This document shows positions 9,799 through 20,271 of a DNA stretch of 64,000 bases, one piece after another. A model generated the notes under the pieces. The model was not told the origin of the DNA, searched no databases, and saw nothing but the letters and a program-made list of their open reading frames with translations. How positions within the stretch are numbered: the first letter of the stretch is position 1; the number at the start of each line of letters is the position of its first letter. This DNA is from Meishania sp964351985 (lineage in GTDB: Bacteria; Bacteroidota; Bacteroidia; Flavobacteriales; Flavobacteriaceae), in contig CAYGPR010000006.1 in assembly GCA_964351985.1 (NCBI GenBank), forward strand, positions 57,949 through 121,948. Reading direction: 5' to 3'. The position numbers and the translations under genes were made by a program.

Positions 9799-9805
9799 TA
9801 AAACT

Positions 9806-10990
9806 TTGAATAAAAAAATACTAGATACTGGTGTACAGAATTTTATATTTAAAAAAATGAATACTGACATCGTGTCAGTTTTGTTCAAAAAACCGATTTT
9901 CGACCAAGTTTCCAACAAAGAGCTGGTTCAACAGATCCAGAGTAAGGCCAAGTGTAAAAAAAAACTTCCCACGTGGTATAACACTCCTAAAATATATTAT
10001 CCGAAAGTGCTCAATATCGAACAGGCATCCTCGGAATCTGCCGCTGTCCATAAATCGGAAATCGTATCCGGAAATTCACTTTGCGACCTAAGTGGTGGAT
10101 TTGGAATCGATAGCTTTTTTTTCAGCAAGAAAATGGAAACTGTCGTTCATTGTGAAATTGACAAAGAACTATCTCAAATAGCCACTTACAACTTCTCAGT
10201 TTTGGGGGTCAAGAATATTCAGACTATCGCAGATGACGGAATCGAATTCTTAAAAAAAGAAAAAACAACCTTCGACTGGATCTATGTAGACCCGTCACGT
10301 CGAAACCATATCAAGGGTAAAGTATTTAAACTAAAGGACTGTCTACCCAATATACCCGACAATCTTAACTTTTTGTTTCAAAAATCAAACAATATAATGC
10401 TCAAGACCTCCCCTTTGCTTGACTTAGAGGCGGGGCTGAAAGAATTGAAGTATGTTAAAGAAATCCAAGTAGTCGAAATTCATAACGAAGTGAAAGAGCT
10501 ATTATGGGTACTAAAAAAAGGATTCAAGGGAGCAACTGAAATTAAGACCGTAAATATAAAGAATGGTGCGAAAGAAACTTTGAATATCAATATTTCTGAT
10601 GAAAAGAAGGAGGTTTCAAAATTCTCAAACCCTTTATCCTATTTATATGAACCTAATGCGGCCATTCTAAAAGCCGGAGCTTTTAAATCGGCAGGCAATT
10701 TATTCGGACTGTACAAACTTCATCAACACACCCATCTTTACACATCTGACCGGCTCATTGAATTCCCCGGTAGACGATTTAGAATCGACCAGGTTGTTAC
10801 CTATTCGAAAAAAAACGTCAAAAAACTTAGGATTGAAAAGGCCAATATCTCCGCTCGTAATTTTTCTTTGAGTGTCGCAGATATAAGAAAACAGTTGAAA
10901 ATCTCGGACGGAGGAGCAAGCTATCTTTTTTTTACGCGACTCGTGGATGAAAAACAAGTTGTTATCTTCTGTTCTAAAATACCTCGATAA
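9806..10990 (+). CDS. THUMP-like domain class I SAM methyltransferase
   Basis: 394-aa putative RNA methyltransferase. A Rossmann domain in the first half carries LCDLSGGFGIDSFFF (about residues 91-105) as SAM motif I, and WIYVDPSRR (about residues 150-158), the D-P-x-R type active-site loop seen in this flavobacterial family. The second half resembles the THUMP-like C-terminal domain. The start is TTG at 9806: it lies 7 bp after the transporter stop, and MNKKILDTGVQNFI is the only upstream stretch that supplies the N-terminal helix; the next ATG would remove it. Substrate unknown; RNA is inferred from the domain type. Confidence 0.75.
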   Translation: MNKKILDTGVQNFIFKKMNTDIVSVLFKKPIFDQVSNKELVQQIQSKAKCKKKLPTWYNTPKIYYPKVLNIEQASSESAAVHKSEIVSGNSLCDLSGGFGIDSFFFSKKMETVVHCEIDKELSQIATYNFSVLGVKNIQTIADDGIEFLKKEKTTFDWIYVDPSRRNHIKGKVFKLKDCLPNIPDNLNFLFQKSNNIMLKTSPLLDLEAGLKELKYVKEIQVVEIHNEVKELLWVLKKGFKGATEIKTVNIKNGAKETLNINISDEKKEVSKFSNPLSYLYEPNAAILKAGAFKSAGNLFGLYKLHQHTHLYTSDRLIEFPGRRFRIDQVVTYSKKNVKKLRIEKANISARNFSLSVADIRKQLKISDGGASYLFFTRLVDEKQVVIFCSKIPR

Positions 10991-11434
10991 TACCTGCGAA
11001 TTAAAATTAATTTTCAAATTTCAAACTCCCAACGGAAAAATCATTTTGATTCGATTGTCAATTTTTGGCAGAGTCGTTTAGATGTCCGCATCAATCGTTA
11101 TAGAAACGCTTTTAAAGCGGAATAAAATGAAGGAAAACCCTTAACAATTCCGAACCAGTTTGGTAATTACAATCTATTCATAACTTCCTAAAATACGGAA
11201 TCTAAAAATATCATTTTCTCAATAAAAACGGGCTATGATTACGTCTATGAAGTATTTTATTCACTGAAATTATCAACCTGATTTTTTAAAATTGTGCATT
11301 TTAACGGACACTATATGACAATATTTTGTTATTATTACACCTTCATTTGGTTTTTCTTAACACTATTTAAGGAGGCCAAAGCATTGAAAAACGGACAAAA
11401 TCAAAATTATTTAAACTAACAAACAACAAGGATT
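10991..11434. other. 444-bp AT-rich intergenic region, susC leader
   Basis: No ORF with coding character and no tRNA-like fold was seen. The region is AT-rich and must hold the susC promoter, but I found no exact TAnnTTTG box; nearest is AATATTTTG around 11325. A purine-rich AAGGAGG at about 11368 lies too far (about 60 bp) from the susC ATG to serve as its ribosome site. The long leader leaves room for post-transcriptional control, for which I see no specific structure. Confidence 0.4.
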
Positions 11435-14400
11435 ATGAATCAAAAACGTAATTACAATTCGTTAAGACCCAAAGCTAAAAGTGCTTTGCTTAAGCTTGGG
11501 TTTTTGTCGATGGTCATTTGTTTAAGTGCCCAGTTCGCATTGGCAAATACCGAAACAACTTTTGCCCCAGTTGCATTGGAAGCTGTATTTCAATCAACCG
11601 TATCGGGTACAGTGACCGATTCCGATGGTGCCCCCCTACCCGGCGCCAATGTAATCGTCAAAGGCACTACCAATGGTACACAAACCGATTTCGACGGCAA
11701 CTACACTTTAGAGGTCGATGGCGACGCAGTCCTGGTTTTTAGCTATTTGGGGTTTCAGACTCAAGAGGTCGCCGTTGGTGGACAGTCAACAGTTAATGTA
11801 AGCCTTCAAGAAGATGCCGCGGCACTCGAAGAAGTTGTCGTTACAGGGTATCAAACGCTGACGAAACGTGAAACCACCGCAGCGGTATCCATTGTTAAGG
11901 CTGAAGAACTTGCGGCCATACCCTCAGGTAACGTTGAACAGCAATTACAAGGTAGGGTTGCTGGTGTTACCGTACTGACCAATGGTCAACCAGGTACGAC
12001 CAGTCAGATTAGGGTACGAGGTTTTGGAACTTTTGGAGATAATGCACCGCTGGCTATTGTCGATGGTGTTCCCGTGGGATCGACCGAATTTTTAAATCCT
12101 GAGGATATTCAGACCACTACGGTTCTTAAAGATGCAGCAGCAGCTTCCATTTATGGGGCCAGGGCAGCGAGTGGTGTTATCGTATATACCACAAAGCAGG
12201 GATCAAGAGGAAATAGAAAGTCTAAATTGAGCATCAATGTTTCTAGTGGTGTTCGTGATCCCAACGTCGCCGGGGCACCGAACAACTTGAATCCGCAAGA
12301 AATGGCACAGTTTACGCATTTGGGCTACGAGAACAACGCTGTGGCCAACGGTACGGCCGTTGAATATACGCACCCACAATATGGTTCTAATGCAACTCCG
12401 GTCCTTCCAGATTTTCTTCATGCCGATGGTCAAAACGGCGTATCTGCAGGTGCCGTGAATTTAGCAGAGGTTCAAGCGAACTATGAGGCAAATCCGGACA
12501 ACGTATTCTTAATTCGACCTAATTTAGCGGGAACAAACTGGTACAAAGAAATTACAAGGGTCGCTCCGATTACAAGATTCTCGCTTGGTTTTGACGGGGG
12601 TAATGAAAATGGCCGTTTTTATATGGGCTTGTCCACACAGACCGAAGCAGGTGTACTTTTGGAAAACGATTTTCAACGATATACGGCTAGATTCAACTCG
12701 GAATGGGATATCGCGCCTTGGCTTAGCATCGGGGAAAACTTTCAGGTAACCTACAGGTCTACCAAAGGTGGTTTCGGTGGTTTTGACGGTATCGGAGGTG
12801 CCGATGATGAATCTGTGATTCTTTCGGCCTACCGTATGCCTACCATAATTCCCGTACGTGACGATTTCGGAAGTTTTGCCAGTACAAGGGCTGCAGGTTT
12901 TAATAACCCTCGTAACCCAGTGAGGACTTTGTTGACCAATGACAAGTTTGACCAAAACTATAGTATCGGAGGTTTCGGTAATATTTATTTGTTATTAAAA
13001 CCCTTTGAAGGACTAACGCTTAAAACTAGTCTAGGTGGAGGATATAGCAATGGTCACTTTGTCAATTACGGATTTAAATACCTAGGGGATTCAGAACCTC
13101 AGGCCAGTGACAACTTTGGAGAAGGAAGCAGTTATTCTTTTAATTGGACCTTCACGAACACAGCGACTTATGAAAAATTGTTCGGTAAACACAAAATTAA
13201 TTTGTTGGCGGGTATTGAAGCCTTGAACACTGGTAGAGGCCGATTTATCAATGGTAACGGTATCAACCCGTTCTCTACTGATTTAGATTTCCAAAGCTTA
13301 AGTGTCGTGCAAAGCCCGGTAGTAAATAGTGGGCTTTTCAAGGGAGTAAACTTTTCTTCCATTTTTGGTCAATTGCAATATAATTTTGACGAGCGATACA
13401 CTATATCAGGAATTCTTCGTCGTGATGGTTCTTCCCGTTTTGGTGGCAACAACCGATATGGTGTCTTCCCTGCGGCATCCGTTGGATGGAATGTGATCGG
13501 CGAACCCTTTATGCAGAACCAAGACTTTATTAGCGACTTAAGGATTCGTGGTGGCTGGGGTGAAATGGGGAACTCGAACAACGTGGACCCGAACAACCAA
13601 TATTTCTTGTATGCATCGGATCGAGGAAACACCTTCTACCCGGTAGATGGTCAGAACAGTGGGGCCAACGAAGGGTTTGCTGCAAGTCGTATCGGAAACC
13701 CCGATGCGAAATGGGAAACCGTAACGACTACCAATATAGGTTTCGACGCAAGCTTTTTCAATGACAAATTGCAAGTTGTTCTAGACTGGTGGACAAAAGA
13801 TACGAAAGACTTGTTATTTCCGCTTGAACTGGCAGGTGTAACCGGCAACTATGCTTCACAACCTTCAGTAAACCTTGCGACTATGTCGAACAAGGGAGTT
13901 GATATACAGATTATCGGCAGAGGTAATTTTACCGAAGATTTCACTTATCAGGTGACCTTGAACAATTCGTTCTTGAAAAATGAGATTACCAGTATCGCGC
14001 CAGGAGTCGAATTCTTTGATGGAGGCAACAGAAGAGGGATACAGTCTACCCGAAATGCGGCAGGGCAACCGCTTGCCGCTTTCTTCGGCTATGAAGTTAT
14101 AGGCTATTTTAACAGCCAAGCCGAGGTGGACAGCTCGCCTGCGCAAGATGGAAAAGGATTGGGTCGTTTTAGATATGCCGATATTGATGGTGATGGTGCC
14201 ATTACTCCTGACGATAGAACCTTTATCGGAAATCCGATACCCGACTATACAGGGGGTGCCGTTATAAATTTGAGGTACAAAAATTTAGAATTTGAAACCT
14301 ATTGGTTCGCATCCGTCGGAAACGATATTTTCAACCAATCAAAATGGTTTACCGATTTCTTCGGTACGTTCGAAGGATCTGCCAAGGGCCAAAATGCAAA

Positions 14401-14761
14401 ACGATCTTGGACTCCAGAATTGGGCAACAACGCGGCTGCCCCAATATGGGAGAGTGCTTCTAACCTAAGTACAAGTGGTGCCGGAAACTCTTGGTATGTT
14501 GAAGATGGTACCTACGTAAGATTGCAACGTTTGGCATTATCATACGATTTTAGAGACTTGACGGAAAAATTAGGTCTTAGCAGATTTAAAATAGGGCTTG
14601 CGGCCAACAATATTTGGACGATTACAAACTATACTGGTCTAGATCCTAATGTAGGTGGTGCATCCGGTTCACGGTTCGGACGTGATGTCGAGTTTGGTGT
14701 CGATGCCGGTAACTACCCCATTACACCTTCCTATTTGTTCACCTTGGAAATGGGACTTTAG
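11435..14761 (+). CDS. susC: SusC/RagA family TonB-linked outer membrane protein
   Basis: 1108-aa TonB-dependent transporter that, with a SusD partner, imports oligosaccharides or other large nutrients across the outer membrane. Order of parts: signal peptide (to about residue 38, ending ...AQFALA), a carboxypeptidase-D-like regulatory domain (about 50-125, SGTVTDSDGAPLPGANV and the FSYLGFQTQEV strand), then the plug with the SusC signature EEVVVTGYQTLTKRE and RVRGFGTFGDNAPLAIVDG, and the 22-strand barrel to a C-terminal FTLEMGL. No STN transducer domain is present, so it does not itself signal to an anti-sigma factor. It is followed after 64 bp by susD. The substrate is unknown; a nearby sulfatase hints at a sulfated glycan. 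Confidence 0.95.
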   Translation: MNQKRNYNSLRPKAKSALLKLGFLSMVICLSAQFALANTETTFAPVALEAVFQSTVSGTVTDSDGAPLPGANVIVKGTTNGTQTDFDGNYTLEVDGDAVLVFSYLGFQTQEVAVGGQSTVNVSLQEDAAALEEVVVTGYQTLTKRETTAAVSIVKAEELAAIPSGNVEQQLQGRVAGVTVLTNGQPGTTSQIRVRGFGTFGDNAPLAIVDGVPVGSTEFLNPEDIQTTTVLKDAAAASIYGARAASGVIVYTTKQGSRGNRKSKLSINVSSGVRDPNVAGAPNNLNPQEMAQFTHLGYENNAVANGTAVEYTHPQYGSNATPVLPDFLHADGQNGVSAGAVNLAEVQANYEANPDNVFLIRPNLAGTNWYKEITRVAPITRFSLGFDGGNENGRFYMGLSTQTEAGVLLENDFQRYTARFNSEWDIAPWLSIGENFQVTYRSTKGGFGGFDGIGGADDESVILSAYRMPTIIPVRDDFGSFASTRAAGFNNPRNPVRTLLTNDKFDQNYSIGGFGNIYLLLKPFEGLTLKTSLGGGYSNGHFVNYGFKYLGDSEPQASDNFGEGSSYSFNWTFTNTATYEKLFGKHKINLLAGIEALNTGRGRFINGNGINPFSTDLDFQSLSVVQSPVVNSGLFKGVNFSSIFGQLQYNFDERYTISGILRRDGSSRFGGNNRYGVFPAASVGWNVIGEPFMQNQDFISDLRIRGGWGEMGNSNNVDPNNQYFLYASDRGNTFYPVDGQNSGANEGFAASRIGNPDAKWETVTTTNIGFDASFFNDKLQVVLDWWTKDTKDLLFPLELAGVTGNYASQPSVNLATMSNKGVDIQIIGRGNFTEDFTYQVTLNNSFLKNEITSIAPGVEFFDGGNRRGIQSTRNAAGQPLAAFFGYEVIGYFNSQAEVDSSPAQDGKGLGRFRYADIDGDGAITPDDRTFIGNPIPDYTGGAVINLRYKNLEFETYWFASVGNDIFNQSKWFTDFFGTFEGSAKGQNAKRSWTPELGNNAAAPIWESASNLSTSGAGNSWYVEDGTYVRLQRLALSYDFRDLTEKLGLSRFKIGLAANNIWTITNYTGLDPNVGGASGSRFGRDVEFGVDAGNYPITPSYLFTLEMGL

Positions 14762-14825
14762 ACACTGTGATAAAACCGTGATATTTAAATAAAAAAATAT
14801 TAATATCTTTATAGAAAAATAAACT

Positions 14826-16565
14826 ATGAAAACAATGAATAACTTAAAAAGAACAGCCGTTGCTGCGATGGCCTTCCTTATGGTTGGCGTATCATGTAGC
14901 GATGAGTTTCTTGAAATCGCACCAGCAGGTGCACTTGCAGATGCTCAAGTAGGTACCAAAGATGGTATTGAAGGGCTTTTGATAGGTACCTATGCGGCTT
15001 TAAATGGCGTATTTGGAAATCGCTTTGAAGGACCCAATCATTGGATTACCGGTTCAATTATGGGTGGAGAAGCTAATAAAGGAACTGATGCGGGGGATTA
15101 CTCTGCAATCAATCCTTTTCAGCGATACGAGCATGATCCAACTAGCGGTGATATTAATAACTTATGGAGAGGACGTTTTGAAGGTGTAAACCGGGCCAAT
15201 AAGGTTCTGTCCGCTTTGACGAATGCTGAGGATATCTCTCCAACGGATGCCGCCAGAATTGCAGGTGAAGCTAGATTGCTTCGTGGTCACTTCTACTTTG
15301 ACCTTAAAAAGCATTTTAACAACATTCCAGTATTTGATGAAACCCTTGCTCCAGGCGAGATAATTGAAATCACCAATACATCAGTAGATGCGTGGGGCCA
15401 AATAGAGGCCGACTTTCAATTTGCATATGATAATCTGCCCGGCGAAAACGGGGCGGGCCGTGTAAACAAATGGGCTGCCGCCGCATATATGGGCAAGGCT
15501 AAATTATATCAAGGTAAATTTGCTGAAGCGAAAACGTGGTTCGACGATGTTATCGCAAATGGCACTACTTCCAATGGAATAAAATATGCTTTACTGGAGG
15601 ACTATCCACAAATTTTCAACGCCGAAAACGATCAGCATGCTGAATCCGTTATGGACGTTGAATCGGCCAACAATACTGGGAACGTTCAAAACGCTAATGC
15701 TTTTGATGATTTGAACTACCCCTACAATACAGGTCCAGATGGTCCAGGTAACTGTTGTGGGTTCTTTCAACCTAGTTTTGAACTGACCAATTCGTTTAGA
15801 ACTGCAAGCGGATTGCCTCTGTTAGACAAGTCTTATAATAGTGATCCTATAGCAAACGACTACAACGTAGAATCCGATGCACCATTTACGGAAGATGCAG
15901 GCCCGTTAGATCCTAGAATTGATTGGTCTGTAGGAAGACGAGGAATTCCCTATTTGGATTGGATCGAGCATCCAGGTAAAGCTTGGATTCGTAGCCAACC
16001 CTATGCGGGACCTTATTCGCCGAAGAAGTTCATTTATTACAAGTCTCAAGAAAACTCATTTACCGATGGTAGTTCCTGGACTCGTGGTTATGCCACCATG
16101 AACTATAATATCATTCGTTATGCAGATGTACTTTTGATGGCTGCAGAAGCGGAAATTGAAGCAGGTTCGTTGGAACAAGCAAGAACTTATGTGAACCAAG
16201 TTCGGGCGAGAGCGGCCAATCCGGCTTTCTGGGTACAGGAGTATGATGGTAGTGGCCCAGCGGCCAATTACGAAATCACCGAATACCCACCTTCCCAGTT
16301 TGCATCGCAAGCATCGGCACGTGAAGCGGTTCGTTTTGAGCGTAAATTAGAACTTTCAGGTGAAGGCCATCGATTCTTCGATTTGGTCCGATGGGGTGTT
16401 GCTGCTGAAGAGTTGAACGACTATTTAGCCTATGAGTCAACACTACTTGTTACTAAATTCGGTGGAGCAAGTTTTACTGCTGGTAAAAATGAGTACTATC
16501 CAATTCCGCAAACACAAGTAGATATTCAAGGACCTGAAGTTTTAGTTCAGAATCCCGGATACTAG
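14826..16565 (+). CDS. susD: SusD/RagB family nutrient-binding outer membrane lipoprotein
   Basis: 579-aa surface lipoprotein that forms the lid of the SusC transporter and binds substrate. The signal peptide ends in MVGVSC with the lipidated Cys24. An N-terminal SusD-like region (about 40-200, with TPR-type helices ARLLRGHFYFDLKKHF) and the C-terminal RagB/SusD domain (about 300-579, with RYADVLLMAAEAEIEAG and VRFERKLELSGEGHRFFDL) are both intact. It is paired with susC 64 bp upstream and followed by a rho-independent terminator at 16585-16615, so susCD form a two-gene unit. Confidence 0.95.
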   Translation: MKTMNNLKRTAVAAMAFLMVGVSCSDEFLEIAPAGALADAQVGTKDGIEGLLIGTYAALNGVFGNRFEGPNHWITGSIMGGEANKGTDAGDYSAINPFQRYEHDPTSGDINNLWRGRFEGVNRANKVLSALTNAEDISPTDAARIAGEARLLRGHFYFDLKKHFNNIPVFDETLAPGEIIEITNTSVDAWGQIEADFQFAYDNLPGENGAGRVNKWAAAAYMGKAKLYQGKFAEAKTWFDDVIANGTTSNGIKYALLEDYPQIFNAENDQHAESVMDVESANNTGNVQNANAFDDLNYPYNTGPDGPGNCCGFFQPSFELTNSFRTASGLPLLDKSYNSDPIANDYNVESDAPFTEDAGPLDPRIDWSVGRRGIPYLDWIEHPGKAWIRSQPYAGPYSPKKFIYYKSQENSFTDGSSWTRGYATMNYNIIRYADVLLMAAEAEIEAGSLEQARTYVNQVRARAANPAFWVQEYDGSGPAANYEITEYPPSQFASQASAREAVRFERKLELSGEGHRFFDLVRWGVAAEELNDYLAYESTLLVTKFGGASFTAGKNEYYPIPQTQVDIQGPEVLVQNPGY

Positions 16566-16584
16566 AATTAATCATAAATTTTCT

Positions 16585-16615
16585 AAAAAAGGGCTGCCAA
16601 TGGCAGCTCTTTTTT
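16585..16615 (+). terminator. rho-independent terminator after susD
   Basis: A GGCTGCC-AAT-GGCAGC stem-loop flanked by a run of six A on the left and a T-rich tract on the right (TCTTTTTT), starting about 20 bp after the susD stop. The A/T tracts extend the stem to about 14 pairs, so it may work in both directions. Confidence 0.85.
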
Positions 16616-16671
16616 GTTTCTTTCAAAACCATCAACCATCTTTGTGATTTATAAATTAGGTATAGCTCTTA

Positions 16672-19600
16672 ATGAGAATTGCGCACAATAGCCCGTTAAA
16701 ATTCTTAGGCTTCTTAGCAAGCCTTTTGTTTGTTTTTTCTGCATGCGGAGATAAAAAACCAATTTCCCTGTTTACAAAAGTCGACTCCGAAACTTCAGGG
16801 TTGAATTTCAACAATCGCCTCATTGAAGACGATTCTATCAACATCTTAGACAACGAATTCGTCTACAATGGTGCCGGTGTGGCCTTGGGCGATGTAAACG
16901 GTGATGGCCTCGATGATATTTTTTTTGCCGGAAATCAAGTTGGGAATAAAATGTTTCTTAATAAAGGTGGATTACGTTTTAACGATATCACTGAAAAAGC
17001 GTATGTTGTCAAACCTGACTCGTTAATGTGGTCTTCCGGTGTTTCTATTATCGATATCAATACAGACGGAAAATTAGATATATATATCTGTAATACATTT
17101 CGTAAACAACCTCACCTAAGACAAAATCTGCTATATATCAATAAAGGTAATGATGAAAATAATATTCCGGTTTTTAACGAAATGGCCGAGGAATATGGCA
17201 TAGCCGATAGCACCTATTCTTCTCATGCCCAATTCTTTGACTATGATATGGACGGTGACCTTGATCTTTTTATAGGCGTAAATCGCATTGAAGGCATCAA
17301 TCCTAATGAATTCAGTCCGCTAACCGATGATGGAAGTTCACGGAGTAGAGATAAACTTTATGAAAATACCTGGAACGATAGTTTACAACAACCGAAATTT
17401 GTAGATGTCTCCGATTCAGCAGGAATCCGTTATCATGGATATAGCCACAGCACACTGATCAATGATTTTAACGAAGACGGTTGGATGGATATCTATGTCG
17501 CTAACGATTTTCTTAGCAATGACCTGCTTTACATAAACAATCACGATGGTACTTTCTCCAATAGAGCAGGGGACATTTTTAAACACTTTAGTCTTTCTTC
17601 GATGGGCAGTGATCTTGCGGATGTCGATAATGATGGCCAGCTCGATTTGTTTACTTCTGAGATGCAGCCTTATTACAATAAGAGAAAGAAACTTTTTCAA
17701 GGCCCTAGTAGTTATCAAAAAGAAATATTTACCAGAAAATATCAGTACGAACAACAGTACACTCGAAATACGTTACAACACAATTTGGGTATCAATCCCG
17801 AAACTCAGCTGCCGATATTTGGAGAGATAGGAATGTATGCCGGCATTCAAGAAACCGATTGGAGCTGGGCGCCCCTTTTTGCCGATTATGACAACGATGG
17901 CTGGCAAGACCTTTTGATTACGAATGGTTTTCCAAAAGATGTTACAGATCGTGATTTTGGAGATTTTAGAATTACCGCAAGTCGGTTGTTAAACAAAGAA
18001 CAGCTCATTGCCTCAATACCCGAGATAAAAATTCCGAATTTCATCTATAGAAATAAAGGAGGGCTTGAATTTGAAGATGTTACCACAACATGGGGACTTA
18101 ATTTTGGCACCTATTCCAATGGAGCCGTTTACGGAGATCTTGATAATGACGGAGACCTTGATCTCGTCATTAACAATATAAACGACCCGGCTACCCTGTT
18201 GGAAAATCATACAAGCCAGTTACATCCAAAGAGCCATTTTCTAAGATTAAAACTTATAGGTGCAGATAAAAATCGAGCTGCAATAGGGGCTATTGCAACA
18301 GTATACGCCCAAGGCCTTATACAACGAAAGACACTTTTGGCTGGCAGAGGCTACCTCTCGCAGCCTGAACTTTATTTGCATTTTGGACTGGGAGAAATTG
18401 GTGCAGCTGACAGTATCAAAATAACATGGCCCGATGGAAGAGAACAAAGTACTTCTAAAATTCCTTTGGATAGTATGCTTACCGTTTCATATAGGCCAAA
18501 TATTGCTAAAACCAAAAAAACCAATGTTCCTGATGAAAAACCCATATTCAAAGAGGTAGCAAATCTATACAATCTTAACGTGCATGTCACGGACCACGAT
18601 TTTATCGATTTCAATTTTCAAACGACGCTACCGCATAAATTTTCGCAATACGGCCCTTCACTCTCCGTCGGTGATGTGAATGGCGATGGTCTCGATGACC
18701 TCTTTGTAGCGGGCAGTCGGGGTTTTGAAAATACTTGGTTCCTTCAGAATAAATCCCAAGGTTTCACCAAAAAGCAAGAGAACTATAAAAAAGGTCAAAA
18801 ACTTGAGGAGGAAAATTCCGGCACTCTATTATTCGACGCGGATAACGACGGTGACCTTGATCTGTATATTGCAAGGGGTTGTGGACAATATCCAGCGAAT
18901 CATGAATACTATCGGGATATTCTTATGGTCAATGATGGTAAAGGTAATTTTTCCGAGAATACGACCGCTTTACCAAATCTTACAGCAAATAGTTCTGCCG
19001 TGAAGGCAGCTGATTATGACCATGACGGAGACTTAGATCTTTTTATCGGGAGCAGGGTGTTGCCTTTTTCCTATCCTTCTGCTGACAGATCTTTTATTTT
19101 GAGAAATGAAAGTACGGCCAAGGAAATCAAATTTATCGATGCTACCATGGAAGTTTCCGGTGAATTGTTGTTCCCTGGAATGGTAAGTGACGCCCTATGG
19201 ACCGATTTCAATGGAGACTCTTGGCCAGATCTCATTTTGGCCTGTGAATGGATGCCCCTACGATTTTTTGAGAATGACAAAGGAGTATTGGTGGAAATAA
19301 CCCAAGAAACTGGAATACAAGATAACCACGGATGGTGGAATAGCTTAGCAGCGGCGGATATTGATAACGATGGGGATATTGACTACATCGCTGGCAATTT
19401 AGGAGGAAATACCTATTTTAAAGGAACAAAGGAAGAACCGGTTCGGTTGTACGCCAAAGATTTGGACCAAAATGGTACTATTGACCCTTTAATCTCATAC
19501 TATTTAAGAGACAGTGTCGGGGTCAAAAAAGAATATCTCTATCATCCTTGGCAAGATGTGACAAAACAATATGTCGGAATTCGTAAAAAGTTCAATTCTT

Positions 19601-20259
19601 TTGGAGCGTTCGGTGAATCTACACTACCCGAAATGTTCTCGGATGGTCTTTTGGACGATGCACAAAAATTCATCCTTAACGATACGCGCACATCATGGGT
19701 CGAAAATTTAGGAAATGGAAAGTTTGAACTTCACCCACTACCATTGGAAGTGCAGATGGCCCCAATCTACGGAGTACTTCCAACGTATTTGAATAATGAC
19801 AGTGCTATAGATCTTTTATTGGTCGGCAACGATTTCGGCATGGAAGTTCAACAGGGCCCGGCTGATGCCCTAATCGGTATTTCTTTAAGAAATGATGGAA
19901 AAGGTAATTTTAAACTACTTCCTATTGAAGAAAGCCATTTTTTCGTTCCCGGAGATGGAAAAAGCCTTGTACATCTCTATGTTGGCGATGATAAAATGCT
20001 GACCATTGCTTCCCAAAACAATGATTCATTGAAGGTCTTCGAATTGAAAAAAGACATACCTCTAAAATCGATAACGTTACGACCTAATGAAGTAAAGGCA
20101 TTGATTACCTTCACCGATGGTTCTAAAAGTGTACGTGATACGCAATGGGGAAGCACCTTTAATTCACAATCAAGTAGAACTTTTACTATACCCGTGCAGG
20201 CAACGGAAATCAAATTCTATGACGTAACCGGTCGGGAAACTCGATTGATAAGCTTCTGA
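16672..20259 (+). CDS. FG-GAP/VCBS repeat lipoprotein with UnbV/ASPIC domain
   Basis: 1195-aa exported lipoprotein (SPII signal with Cys25 in FVFSAC). Two beta-propeller-like FG-GAP/VCBS blocks flank a central UnbV/ASPIC domain (about residues 523-610, with LAGRGYLSQPELYLHFGLG and KITWPDGREQ). I count thirteen Ca-binding-type motifs of the pattern DxDxDGxxD, for example DVNGDGLDD, DYDMDGDLD, DVDNDGQLD and DIDNDGDID. Such CRTAC1-like proteins commonly follow SusCD pairs in marine Bacteroidota; their role is not established and glycan or protein binding at the surface is an inference. It lies just after the susD terminator, so it probably has its own promoter (a CATCTTTG near 16637 is one mismatch from the -7 consensus). 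The 3' end converges with the sulfatase, 12 bp apart. Confidence 0.9.
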   Translation: MRIAHNSPLKFLGFLASLLFVFSACGDKKPISLFTKVDSETSGLNFNNRLIEDDSINILDNEFVYNGAGVALGDVNGDGLDDIFFAGNQVGNKMFLNKGGLRFNDITEKAYVVKPDSLMWSSGVSIIDINTDGKLDIYICNTFRKQPHLRQNLLYINKGNDENNIPVFNEMAEEYGIADSTYSSHAQFFDYDMDGDLDLFIGVNRIEGINPNEFSPLTDDGSSRSRDKLYENTWNDSLQQPKFVDVSDSAGIRYHGYSHSTLINDFNEDGWMDIYVANDFLSNDLLYINNHDGTFSNRAGDIFKHFSLSSMGSDLADVDNDGQLDLFTSEMQPYYNKRKKLFQGPSSYQKEIFTRKYQYEQQYTRNTLQHNLGINPETQLPIFGEIGMYAGIQETDWSWAPLFADYDNDGWQDLLITNGFPKDVTDRDFGDFRITASRLLNKEQLIASIPEIKIPNFIYRNKGGLEFEDVTTTWGLNFGTYSNGAVYGDLDNDGDLDLVINNINDPATLLENHTSQLHPKSHFLRLKLIGADKNRAAIGAIATVYAQGLIQRKTLLAGRGYLSQPELYLHFGLGEIGAADSIKITWPDGREQSTSKIPLDSMLTVSYRPNIAKTKKTNVPDEKPIFKEVANLYNLNVHVTDHDFIDFNFQTTLPHKFSQYGPSLSVGDVNGDGLDDLFVAGSRGFENTWFLQNKSQGFTKKQENYKKGQKLEEENSGTLLFDADNDGDLDLYIARGCGQYPANHEYYRDILMVNDGKGNFSENTTALPNLTANSSAVKAADYDHDGDLDLFIGSRVLPFSYPSADRSFILRNESTAKEIKFIDATMEVSGELLFPGMVSDALWTDFNGDSWPDLILACEWMPLRFFENDKGVLVEITQETGIQDNHGWWNSLAAADIDNDGDIDYIAGNLGGNTYFKGTKEEPVRLYAKDLDQNGTIDPLISYYLRDSVGVKKEYLYHPWQDVTKQYVGIRKKFNSFGAFGESTLPEMFSDGLLDDAQKFILNDTRTSWVENLGNGKFELHPLPLEVQMAPIYGVLPTYLNNDSAIDLLLVGNDFGMEVQQGPADALIGISLRNDGKGNFKLLPIEESHFFVPGDGKSLVHLYVGDDKMLTIASQNNDSLKVFELKKDIPLKSITLRPNEVKALITFTDGSKSVRDTQWGSTFNSQSSRTFTIPVQATEIKFYDVTGRETRLISF

Positions 20260-20271
20260 CCTTTTACCGAA

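Noticed and set aside
11364..11372. AAGGAGG as a ribosome-binding site for susC
   Set aside because: It is about 60 bp from the ATG and Bacteroidota rarely use strong Shine-Dalgarno sequences.
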